A DNA stretch of 9,732 bases, from positions 1 through 9,732 of the forward strand of contig JBAQCS010000007.1 of the NCBI GenBank assembly GCA_049294415.1, read 5' to 3'. Every line of letters begins with the position of its first letter. Positions within the stretch are counted from its first letter, which is position 1. The position numbers and the translations under genes were made by a program. The notes beneath the pieces are model-generated. The model was not told where the DNA came from. It worked only from the letters and a program-made list of their open reading frames with translations, and did not search any database. Positions 1 to 6,157 of the stretch are shown piece by piece. The stretch comes from JAEZRQ01 sp049294415 (lineage in GTDB: Bacteria > Patescibacteriota > Patescibacteriia > Patescibacteriales > UBA12465).

Positions 1-744
1 CTGACCAACTCTAACCTCTAAATCATCGGCTTTAACTGGGGTAGTTGGGTTTTGTAGGTTATTTATAAAAGCGTAAAACTCTAAAAGTTTTTCATCATCA
101 ACTTTATTTTCAATCACAGCATACATGCTGCCTGGCTTACTAAGTTTAATCTGATAATCATCAATTATTTCTTGACGTCGTCTATCTATTTCCTGACTAA
201 GTTTAATGGAAGCTAACTCCAAGTAATCACTAGAATTATTAAGTTCCTCTTGTCTTTTTTCTTCAACTACTCTTCTAGAAATTTTTTCGTCGTCAGTTAA
301 AGAAGAATTATCATTAATATCCTGGAGTCTTTTTTCAAAAGTTACTTGACCTTGATCTTTAAGTTCCGCTATAGCACTTTTTTCTGTAACATCTTTATCA
401 AAAAAATCATACAAATGAACCGCCATTTCGCTGGAACTAGCGATATCAGTTGGAACAGCAAAAATTAAAAAGAAGTCTTTATTGGTAGCTAAAACATATT
501 GGCGGCTTTCTCCGCCGGATTGATCAGTGATAATAATTTTACCGCGATCTGGTTTAAGTTTACTATAAATTTCATGCTGATTGGCGGCTAAAGCAGTATA
601 AGTATCGCACTCGCTGATTTGTAAATAATACAAGCGATAAATAAGCGATCCGGAAAATAAAAAAATAATCGCTACGACTAAACGGAGGCGATTATTGTTA
701 ACCTCGGGACGAGACAGTTTTGTTTTTTTAGAATTGCGCCACAT
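1..744 (-). CDS. Penicillin-binding protein (FtsI/PBP2-like), N-terminal part, cut by window edge
   Basis: The frame opens with ATG at 744 and stays open for 248 codons to the left edge, so the C-terminal transpeptidase domain lies outside. The visible part has a short basic N-terminus, one membrane helix (about residues 21-37), then RLYYLQI and the KPDRGKI motif (64-70) typical of the start of the class B PBP dimerisation domain. ATNKDFFLIFAVPTDI follows (86-101). A highly charged, probably helical stretch lies at about 105-205. In this family the protein crosslinks peptidoglycan in the periplasm, FtsI at the septum and PBP2 along the side wall. The gene starts 5 bases after the FtsL-like gene and closes the visible mraZ-rsmH-ftsL order, which favours a septal FtsI-type role. 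The catalytic SxxK, SxN and KTG motifs are not in the window, so activity cannot be judged. Confidence 0.85.
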   Translation of the reverse strand, partial: MWRNSKKTKLSRPEVNNNRLRLVVAIIFLFSGSLIYRLYYLQISECDTYTALAANQHEIYSKLKPDRGKIIITDQSGGESRQYVLATNKDFFLIFAVPTDIASSSEMAVHLYDFFDKDVTEKSAIAELKDQGQVTFEKRLQDINDNSSLTDDEKISRRVVEEKRQEELNNSSDYLELASIKLSQEIDRRRQEIIDDYQIKLSKPGSMYAVIENKVDDEKLLEFYAFINNLQNPTTPVKADDLEVRVGQ

Positions 745-749
745 GGTTA

Positions 750-1121
750 TTATTTTCTAGCTATAATATTAGTATTAACAGACAGGTATTCAACTTCGGA
801 AACGGCTACCATATTTAATTTTTTAACCTTATCATTAAGATTATTATAAGACTGCAGATTCATAATCTTGGCCTCGCAATCTTTATTATCGCTAATTAAT
901 AAATTAGACTGAGATTTTAACTCTTTTAAAGCAAAACCCTTAACTGTTAAATCATTGATATTAACCAAATAGAAAACACCTAAAATAACAATTACGCCTC
1001 CTAATAAAGAATTAACTATTCTTAAATTTAGGCGTTTACAGTCTTTAGAGCCTGAATTAGCATAACCTGTGACCGAATTAGTCATATTTTTAAAAGCTTT
1101 ATATAATTTAAAAATTATCAA
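750..1121 (-). CDS. FtsL/DivIC-like septum protein
   Basis: This is a 123-residue bitopic membrane protein: a basic cytoplasmic N-terminus, one membrane helix (about residues 38-54), then a heptad-like extracytoplasmic helix (about 60-105) and a short tail with MVAVSEVEYLSV (104-115). That layout, and the position between rsmH and a PBP gene, is that of FtsL, which joins FtsB/DivIC and FtsQ/DivIB to activate septal peptidoglycan synthesis. FtsL is poorly conserved in sequence, so the call rests on topology and context. The start is TTG at 1121, which overlaps the rsmH stop in a TTGA tetranucleotide and suggests translational coupling. An ATG at 1085 (codon 13) is a real alternative, and neither has a visible Shine-Dalgarno. 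Cys23 and Cys82 are present, of unknown meaning. Confidence 0.75.
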   Translation of the reverse strand: MIIFKLYKAFKNMTNSVTGYANSGSKDCKRLNLRIVNSLLGGVIVILGVFYLVNINDLTVKGFALKELKSQSNLLISDNKDCEAKIMNLQSYNNLNDKVKKLNMVAVSEVEYLSVNTNIIARK

Positions 1122-2065
1122 ATTTTTTGGGCCAACCGTAATTTGGCACTACGTGCGCGGGGATTATCATTACTTTCATCACTGGAAGCGGCAATTGGTT
1201 TCTTACTTAATATTTTCAAAGTAGCTTGGTGACCACACACACAGAGTGGCGCACTAGCTGGACACAAACAATCACGACTCTCTTTCTTAAAAAATTCTTT
1301 AACTATTCTATCTTCTCCGCTATGGAATGATACAACCGCTAACTTACCGCCTGGCTTCAAGAGACTGAAAGCAATTGGTAAAACCTCTTGAAGGGCTTCT
1401 AATTCCCTATTAGTTTCCATTCGCAAGGCCTGAAACACTTTAGTGGCTGGATTAATTCTGGATTTTGGATTCGGTTTTAAAACCGTGGACATAGCTTCAA
1501 GTAACTGACCAGTGGTTTTAATCCAATTACCCTTTCTCTTTTCAATAATTATCTTAGCTAATTGATACGCTTTGGGTTCTTCGCCGTATTCTCTAAAAAT
1601 TCTAGTTAATTTCTCCAGTGGATAACGATTAATAATGGTTGTGGTGGCAATAGCGGTGTGTAAATCCTGATTGAAGGCCATATCAAGTGGTCTATCACCT
1701 TGAAAGGAAAACCCTCTAGTTTCATCGGCTAACTGCACAGAGGATAAACCTAAATCCATCACTACACCGTCAAACAAAGTCCCTTCTGGACAGTTCTCAT
1801 CTATTATTTTTTGTAAATTACGAAAATTATCTTGAACTAAAATAATATTTGAAATATTCTGTTCTTCAATTTTAGACTTAGCATTAGCAATAGCTAAATC
1901 ATCAAGATCAACTGCTACAACTAAACCGGTAGGACCAACTTTTTCCGATAGAGCCAGAGTGTAACCAGCGCCACCAAGCGTACAATCAATAAACTTTTGT
2001 CCTGGCTTAGCATCAACTCCATCTAACACGTCCTTTAACATGACTGGTATGTGTAAATATTCCAT
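1118..2065 (-). CDS. rsmH: 16S rRNA (cytosine(1402)-N(4))-methyltransferase RsmH
   Basis: At 315 residues this is the normal length for RsmH (MraW), which uses S-adenosylmethionine to methylate N4 of C1402 in the decoding centre of 16S rRNA. Visible motifs in order: HIPVML near the start (5-10); the SAM-binding glycine loop IDCTLGGAGYT (26-36) and the acidic VDLD (52-55); DLGLSS (104-109); RGFSF and DRPLDM (117-129); RINPATKVFQALR (203-215); SFHSGEDR (246-253, usually SFHSLEDR); a four-cysteine segment C266, C268, C275, C277; and NPRARSAKLR (301-310). It starts 5 bases after mraZ and its TGA stop overlaps the start of the FtsL-like gene. Only a weak purine stretch (AAAGAA) precedes the ATG. 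The Gly for Leu change in SFHSxEDR is the only odd residue. Confidence 0.97.
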   Translation of the reverse strand: MEYLHIPVMLKDVLDGVDAKPGQKFIDCTLGGAGYTLALSEKVGPTGLVVAVDLDDLAIANAKSKIEEQNISNIILVQDNFRNLQKIIDENCPEGTLFDGVVMDLGLSSVQLADETRGFSFQGDRPLDMAFNQDLHTAIATTTIINRYPLEKLTRIFREYGEEPKAYQLAKIIIEKRKGNWIKTTGQLLEAMSTVLKPNPKSRINPATKVFQALRMETNRELEALQEVLPIAFSLLKPGGKLAVVSFHSGEDRIVKEFFKKESRDCLCPASAPLCVCGHQATLKILSKKPIAASSDESNDNPRARSAKLRLAQKI

Positions 2066-2070
2066 TTCTT

Positions 2071-2502
2071 TTATATTCCTAAATTACCAAGCTCCTCTGC
2101 AATTGCATTACTATTTTTTTCAGATTCGGTTTTATATTTATTCCAAGAAGCTTCATTCCAAATTTCTAAATGATCATATAAACCAGCTACAACTACATTC
2201 TTTTTTAAATCTGAAAAACTTCTTAAATATTCTGGTAAAGTAATTCTTCCTTGATTATCAAATTCTACAGACATAGCACCAGCTAACATATGTCTAGCAT
2301 AAGCTCTAGCTTTAGCTTGATTCATAGGAAGAGTGGAAAATTTCTTAGCAATAATTTCGAACTCCGCTTTTGAATACAACATTAAACAATTATCCAAACC
2401 TTTAGTAACAACTGCTTCCTTTTTTAAAGCCGAACGAAACTTAGCTGGAATAGCTAAGCGTCCTTTATCATCTAAATTGTGTTTGTATTCTCCAATAAAC
2501 AT
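2071..2502 (-). CDS. mraZ: Transcriptional regulator MraZ
   Basis: This 143-residue protein has the two tandem SpoVT/AbrB-like MraZ repeats. The first carries DDKGRLAIPAKFR (11-23) and the second DNQGRITLPEYLR (82-94), both matching the DxxGR hallmark. MraZ forms a ring-shaped oligomer that binds short G-rich direct repeats upstream of its own gene, and in studied bacteria it controls the division and cell-wall cluster. It is the first gene of the minus-strand cluster mraZ-rsmH-ftsL-PBP, directly after a near-consensus promoter whose start region carries phased G-rich boxes, so autoregulation is likely. AGGTGA lies 12 bases before the ATG. That is the best Shine-Dalgarno match in the window, though the spacing is long and it coincides with the last G-rich box. 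Confidence 0.97.
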   Translation of the reverse strand: MFIGEYKHNLDDKGRLAIPAKFRSALKKEAVVTKGLDNCLMLYSKAEFEIIAKKFSTLPMNQAKARAYARHMLAGAMSVEFDNQGRITLPEYLRSFSDLKKNVVVAGLYDHLEIWNEASWNKYKTESEKNSNAIAEELGNLGI

Positions 2503-2515
2503 AAATAATTGTATT

Positions 2516-2571
2516 CACCTATTTTCCCCACTTATCACCTCAATACCCCAATTATACATCACTGCTCCCCA
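2516..2571 (-). promoter_or_regulatory. Probable MraZ operator: 10-bp-phased G-rich boxes
   Basis: Read on the minus strand, four G-rich boxes begin exactly 10 bases apart: TGGGG at 2550, AGGTG at 2540, TGGGG at 2530 and AGGTG at 2520. A fifth TGGGG begins at 2571, inside the promoter spacer and 21 bases from the next. MraZ in E. coli and Mycoplasma is known to bind short G-rich direct repeats near its promoter. The 10-base phase puts all four boxes on one face of the helix, across the start site and leader. Repression of the cluster by MraZ is therefore inferred. The last box also serves as the likely mraZ Shine-Dalgarno. Confidence 0.65.
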
Positions 2572-2579
2572 GCGGTCAA
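2551..2579 (-). promoter_or_regulatory. Sigma-70-type promoter of the mraZ division cluster
   Basis: On the minus strand TTGACC (2579-2574) is followed after exactly 17 bases by a perfect TATAAT (2556-2551). Transcription should begin near 2544, giving a leader of about 42 bases before mraZ. This is the best promoter match seen in the window. It lies just downstream of the terminator of the preceding operon, so the division cluster appears to be its own transcription unit. Confidence 0.85.
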
Positions 2580-2618
2580 CACAATTAACCACAGATTAAT
2601 AAAATACTAATATTAAAA

Positions 2619-2648
2619 CAAAAAAACCACTTGTGCATAAGTGGTTTT
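2619..2648 (-). terminator. Intrinsic terminator after tsaB
   Basis: A perfect 10-bp inverted repeat (arms 2648-2639 and 2632-2623, loop of 6) sits 20 bases past the tsaB stop. On the minus strand it runs into seven T residues (2626-2620). It ends the five-gene operon just before the mraZ promoter. The stem is also followed by T-rich sequence on the plus strand, but no plus-strand gene needs it. Confidence 0.8.
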
Positions 2649-2667
2649 GGCTTTTTTTAGCGAATTA

Positions 2668-3063
2668 TTACTTTTTTTTCTTAATACCTATATTAGGTTC
2701 TTTATCATAACGTGGCACTGCAATATTATAAGTAGAAAATATTTTATCTAAACCATCAATTATTTTTTGACCATCAACCTCAACAGCTTCAACTGGAATT
2801 TTCATAGCATACCCTAAGGCATTAGCAGTTACTACTCCAATACGCAAACTAGTAAATGACCCGCCGCGCACTACTACTTCAATTTTTTTAATATCCTGTA
2901 AACTTTTTTTAGTAGCTATTAACATTTTAGAGATAGCCGGCAAAAGTTTTTCGGCCTGTTGTCTTGGTGCTTTAAAAGCATGGGTTTTCAATTTATTATT
3001 ATTTACATCTTTAAATTCTAAAATAATATCTTCAAATGATGCTGTGTTTATAAATAAAGTCAT
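2668..3063 (-). CDS. tsaB: Short TsaB-like protein (N-terminal ASKHA half only)
   Basis: This 131-residue protein matches the first half of TsaB (YeaZ), the scaffold that works with TsaD and TsaE to place the threonylcarbamoyl group on A37 of ANN-decoding tRNAs. Evidence: FINTAS near the start (4-9, matching the family's LaiDTS), QQAEKLLP (35-42, where the family usually has HSExLLP), and the signature GGSFTSLRIGVVTANALGYA (67-86, usually GPGSFTGLRIG). Typical TsaB is about 220-240 residues. Here the second half is missing and the protein ends in a KKKK tail, with no frameshift visible since a terminator follows at once. The N-terminal half carries the TsaB-TsaD contact in known structures, so a minimal functional form is plausible. 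The gene starts 4 bases after dus and is last in its operon. No Shine-Dalgarno is seen. Confidence 0.75.
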   Translation of the reverse strand: MTLFINTASFEDIILEFKDVNNNKLKTHAFKAPRQQAEKLLPAISKMLIATKKSLQDIKKIEVVVRGGSFTSLRIGVVTANALGYAMKIPVEAVEVDGQKIIDGLDKIFSTYNIAVPRYDKEPNIGIKKKK

Positions 3064-3067
3064 ATGA

Positions 3068-4012
3068 TTACTTTAAAATATTTTTTATCTCTTGGTAGTT
3101 ATTTACTTTAACGAGCTGAGATCTATAAGCTGAGGCTCCAGTGATACCCTGAACATACCAGCACAAATGTTTACGAAGCTCAACAATTCCTGCCTCACCT
3201 TTTATTTTTTGACATAACTTGGCTTGACGCAAAGCTATTTTAAAAATATCTTTATTTGTTAAATTAATAACTTTTCTTTTTTTAATTTCCTTAAACATCC
3301 AAGGGCGGCCTAAAATACCACGCGCTAATCCTAAACCATCAGCTCCAGTTAATTCTAAAGTTTTTTGAGCTTGGGTTAAATTATCTATTCCGCCATTAGC
3401 TAAAATTATTCCAGAAAAAATTTGGCGAGCTGATTTGATTAGCTCATAATTAATTTCACCAACAAAACCCTGAGAGACTGTGCGTCCATGAATCATCACA
3501 GCGGCTACTGGTAAACCAGAAATATTTTTTAAAAATTCCAAGGCACCAACATCACCGGACTTAGCACGAATTTTTACTGATACTGGTAAATGGGTATTAT
3601 CAATTACTGCCTTAATAACAGCCTTAGCTTTAACTAAATCTGTCATCAAATCAGATCCTGCTCCCTGTTTAATAACTTTACCAACTGGACAACCAAAATT
3701 AATATCTATACCAGCTGGCTTAATAACTTTAGTGACAATTCTAGCTGCTTCCGCAAAGTGCTCCGGATTAGAACCGAATAATTGAACTACATAATTATTC
3801 TCTTTACGTTTATTAAATTGCAATAATTTTAAAGTAGGACTATTTAAATCCTGATTATAATGCAAAGCAGTAACTGAGGCCATTTCACTATAAACAACAT
3901 CCGCCCCATAACTGGAGCAGATTTGCCTAAAAGCTGAGTCGGAAAAACCAGCCATGGGCGCCAAAGCTAAAATAGGCTTTTTTATTTTTTGCCAAAAATT
4001 ATAATCCTTCAT
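3068..4012 (-). CDS. dus: tRNA-dihydrouridine synthase (Dus family, DusB-like)
   Basis: This is a 314-residue FMN-dependent TIM-barrel enzyme that reduces uridine to dihydrouridine in tRNA loops using NADPH. Visible motifs: APMAGFSD (18-25), SEM (42-44), QLFGS (77-81), INFGCP (104-109) with the catalytic acid Cys108, GAGSDLM (117-123), VKIR (146-149) with the FMN-binding lysine K147, HGRT (175-178), the phosphate-binding NGGI (206-209), and LARGILGRPWMF (229-240). The HGRT and GRPWMF forms are closest to DusB, but the subgroup is not certain, so a general symbol is used. Only one base separates it from cysS upstream, and tsaB follows after 4 bases, so these three tRNA genes are co-transcribed. 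No Shine-Dalgarno precedes the ATG. Confidence 0.93.
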   Translation of the reverse strand: MKDYNFWQKIKKPILALAPMAGFSDSAFRQICSSYGADVVYSEMASVTALHYNQDLNSPTLKLLQFNKRKENNYVVQLFGSNPEHFAEAARIVTKVIKPAGIDINFGCPVGKVIKQGAGSDLMTDLVKAKAVIKAVIDNTHLPVSVKIRAKSGDVGALEFLKNISGLPVAAVMIHGRTVSQGFVGEINYELIKSARQIFSGIILANGGIDNLTQAQKTLELTGADGLGLARGILGRPWMFKEIKKRKVINLTNKDIFKIALRQAKLCQKIKGEAGIVELRKHLCWYVQGITGASAYRSQLVKVNNYQEIKNILK

Positions 4013-4013
4013 C

Positions 4014-5420
4014 TTAAATAGTAGTAAATTTCATGCCATCTTTAGTATCCTCAACTGCTATGCCACGAGCTTTAAGTTCATGGCGTAATCTATCTGATTC
4101 TGCAAAATCTTTATCAGCTCTAGCTTGTTCCCTGGCTAAAACTAATTTTTTATCTTCATCCAATAAATCATTTAAAAATATTTCATTATCAACTAAAGAA
4201 TTAGCTAGACTGAAACCTAATCCTAAAACTTTATCAAAATCTAAAACTGTAGCTAATTTATCGTCTTTTGATAAATCAGATTTTAATAAATCTTGGGTGA
4301 TAGCTAGAGCTTGTGGAATATTCAAATCATCATTAACAGCGTCCATAAAACTATCTTGCCATAATTTATTAATTTCCCCAGGAGCAACCTCTAAAGCAGC
4401 AATTTGTTTTAATAAATTCTTCCAGCCATTTTGAGCTTGCCTTAAACTCTCTTCCGAATATTCCATGGGTTTTCGGTAATGAACTGAAGCGGCTGCAAAT
4501 CTATAAGCTAAAGGATGCAAGCCTTTTTTTATTAAAGCATTATCAATTGTTAAAAAATTATCAGCACTTTTGGCCATTTTTTTACCACCAACTACATTCA
4601 AAAAAGCACCGTGTATCCAATAGTTAAAATATTTTTCTCCCGTAGCCGCTTCACTCTGGGCTATTTCATTAGTATGATGAACATTAATGTGATCGGCTCC
4701 GCCACAATGAATATCACGCTCGCTACCTAAAAATTTTAAGCTTAGTGCCGAACACTCAATGTGCCAGCCGGGAAAACCAATACCCCAAGGAGAATCCCAT
4801 TCCATTTGACGTTTAGCGCCTGATGGTGAAAATTTCCACAAAGCAAAGTCGGTTGGATTTCTTTTTTCTGGATTAATTTCAACTCTTGATCCTTCAGCTA
4901 AATCTTCTAATTTAAGGCGACTCAATTTATTATAATCAGGAAAAAGACTGGTATCAAAATAAAGCCCATCAGATGTTTTATAAGCAAAACCCTTGGTCTC
5001 TAAAGTTTTAATCAGCTCAATTTGTTCTGGAATATAATCTGTCACCTTGCAATAAATAGTAGGGGGAATTATATTAAGACTTTCTAAATCTTTTTTAAAA
5101 GCTGCTAAATAAAAATCAGCTATCTCCCAAGCGCTTTTACCCTCACGAGCAGCACCCTTCTCCATTTTATCCTCACCATCATCACCGTCACCGACTAAAT
5201 GGCCAACATCGGTCACATTCATGACGTGCTTAATATTAAAATTATTATAAGACAAAATTCTTTTTAACCAGTCTTCAAATAAATAAGTTCTTAAATTTCC
5301 AATGTGAGCAAAATTATAAACAGTTGGACCGCAAGTATAAAGACCCACCTCTTTTTTACTAATAGGTTTAAATTCTTCTTTTTGGCGGCTTAGAGTATTA
5401 TATAAAAATAATTTATTCAT
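4014..5420 (-). CDS. cysS: Cysteinyl-tRNA synthetase
   Basis: This 468-residue class I synthetase charges tRNA-Cys with cysteine. Zinc-site residues are visible: Cys30 in YTCGPTVY, Cys223 in WHIECSA, and His248 with Glu252 in GGADHINVHHTNE (240-252). The two class I signatures are HIGN (39-42) and KMAKS (281-285, usually KMSKS). DVGHLV (71-76) and the C-terminal helical segment with ADKDFAESDRLRHEL (about 436-450) are also typical of CysS. The length is normal. The GGADHINVHH form replaces the common GGxDLxFPHH and is, from memory, frequent in Patescibacteria. The gene starts 2 bases after the Gmad2 gene and stops 1 base before dus. No Shine-Dalgarno is visible, so translation probably depends on coupling or on an unstructured start. 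Confidence 0.97.
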   Translation of the reverse strand: MNKLFLYNTLSRQKEEFKPISKKEVGLYTCGPTVYNFAHIGNLRTYLFEDWLKRILSYNNFNIKHVMNVTDVGHLVGDGDDGEDKMEKGAAREGKSAWEIADFYLAAFKKDLESLNIIPPTIYCKVTDYIPEQIELIKTLETKGFAYKTSDGLYFDTSLFPDYNKLSRLKLEDLAEGSRVEINPEKRNPTDFALWKFSPSGAKRQMEWDSPWGIGFPGWHIECSALSLKFLGSERDIHCGGADHINVHHTNEIAQSEAATGEKYFNYWIHGAFLNVVGGKKMAKSADNFLTIDNALIKKGLHPLAYRFAAASVHYRKPMEYSEESLRQAQNGWKNLLKQIAALEVAPGEINKLWQDSFMDAVNDDLNIPQALAITQDLLKSDLSKDDKLATVLDFDKVLGLGFSLANSLVDNEIFLNDLLDEDKKLVLAREQARADKDFAESDRLRHELKARGIAVEDTKDGMKFTTI

Positions 5421-5422
5421 AA

Positions 5423-5953
5423 TTATTTAGTTAAAAATCTTAAAGGAATACTAATTGAATCATCAAATTCCGCTAAACCTGATGGATTATCTTTCGCTAC
5501 TATTAAATATCCAGTAGAAGATGTGCCAGTAAACTCTAGCAAGGCTTTAAAAGGCACAAATTCAGTAGTCATCCAATCACTTTCAGCTTGAGCTGGAGCA
5601 ACGGCTATTACATTACCAGCTTCATCAATTAACTTAACTGGCAAAGAAGCCTCAAAAAACCAAGACCCCTTAGCCTGCCCACTTACCACTAGCGGACTGG
5701 AAACTATTTCTAATGGTTGAGGAGAAGTAATAACAGCTTCGGCTTCTAGCGCTTTTTCGGGTTCAGTATTACTAACGGTGCTAGTAGCCACTACTTCAGT
5801 TTTTGATTCACCCTCTAATACAAAAGATTCTACCGACTCTGGTTGTTTTATAACATCATCAGATTTATTACTAAAAAAAGAAGATATTCTAAGTAGCACG
5901 GCTGCTACCAAAATAATACCTAATAATATTAAATAATATTTTCCTTTAATCAT
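5423..5953 (-). CDS. Membrane-anchored Gmad2 (Ig-like) domain protein
   Basis: This 176-residue protein has one N-terminal membrane helix (about residues 7-24), an acidic low-complexity linker (about 30-72), and a Gmad2 immunoglobulin-like domain (about 73-174). The domain is recognised from ITSPQPLEIVSSPLVVSGQA (75-94), SWFFEASLPVKLID (97-110), SDWMTTEFVPFKALLEF (125-141) and KDNPSGLAEFDDSISIPLRF (154-173). Gmad2 domains occur in secreted or surface proteins, including spore and germination proteins of Firmicutes, and are common in CPR genomes. They have no known catalytic role, so adhesion or envelope binding is only a guess. Its ATG overlaps the stop of the upstream 50-residue gene in an ATGA, and cysS follows after 2 bases. 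Confidence 0.85.
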   Translation of the reverse strand: MIKGKYYLILLGIILVAAVLLRISSFFSNKSDDVIKQPESVESFVLEGESKTEVVATSTVSNTEPEKALEAEAVITSPQPLEIVSSPLVVSGQAKGSWFFEASLPVKLIDEAGNVIAVAPAQAESDWMTTEFVPFKALLEFTGTSSTGYLIVAKDNPSGLAEFDDSISIPLRFLTK

Positions 5954-6102
5954 ATATCTTCTTTAAATTTTTTCTTACGGGAATAAGCCTTTTTATTACG
6001 ATGGGTTTGTTGTGGCGGAATACTAGACGCACGACTAACCTGGCGGATTATTTTAAGTTCGTCTTCTTTACTTAACTTAATCTTTTTAACCATCTTATTC
6101 AT
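5950..6102 (-). CDS. Unknown 50-residue basic protein
   Basis: A small minus-strand frame runs from ATG at 6102 to TGA at 5952-5950, giving 50 residues; a second in-frame ATG at 6093 would give 47. It holds 12 Lys and 4 Arg against 5 acidic residues. An N-terminal helix-like part (KKIKLSKEDELKIIRQVSRA, 6-25) leads to IPPQQTH (28-34) and a strongly basic tail NKKAYSRKKKFK (36-47). The reality of the gene rests on the exact ATGA overlap with the Gmad2 start, the filled gap between folC terminator and Gmad2, and a TATAAT just upstream. The basic tail suggests contact with RNA or DNA, possibly the ribosome, but no family is recognised. It is the first gene of the cysS-dus-tsaB operon. Confidence 0.7.
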   Translation of the reverse strand: MNKMVKKIKLSKEDELKIIRQVSRASSIPPQQTHRNKKAYSRKKKFKEDI

Positions 6103-6111
6103 CTTAATTCT

Positions 6112-6140
6112 ATTATACCTTATAAAGACGGACCGGAAAA
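6112..6140 (-). promoter_or_regulatory. Possible promoter of the small-protein/Gmad2/cysS operon
   Basis: A perfect TATAAT (6117-6112, minus strand) lies 9 bases before the ATG of the 50-residue gene. The matching -35 position after 17 bases (6140-6135) reads TTTTCC, a poor match that falls inside the folC terminator stem. If it is used, the transcript would start within a few bases of the ATG and be nearly leaderless. If not, the operon depends on read-through from folC. Confidence 0.4.
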
Positions 6141-6150
6141 CCCGGCCCGT
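6121..6150 (-). terminator. GC-rich hairpin after folC, probable terminator
   Basis: On the minus strand a 9-bp stem (6150-6142 with 6136-6128, one G-U pair) closes a 5-base loop just after the folC stop. It is the most GC-rich hairpin after any gene here. The following T tract is short (CTTTATA), so termination may be partial and some read-through into the next operon is possible. Confidence 0.6.
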
Positions 6151-6157
6151 AATTAAG

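Noticed and set aside
2040..2243. Plus-strand open frame of 67 codons
   Set aside because: Lies antisense across mraZ and the start of rsmH, both certain genes; its product is low-complexity and matches nothing.
4033..4434. Plus-strand open frame of 133 codons
   Set aside because: Antisense shadow of cysS, Ser/Lys/Leu-rich with no family features or promoter.
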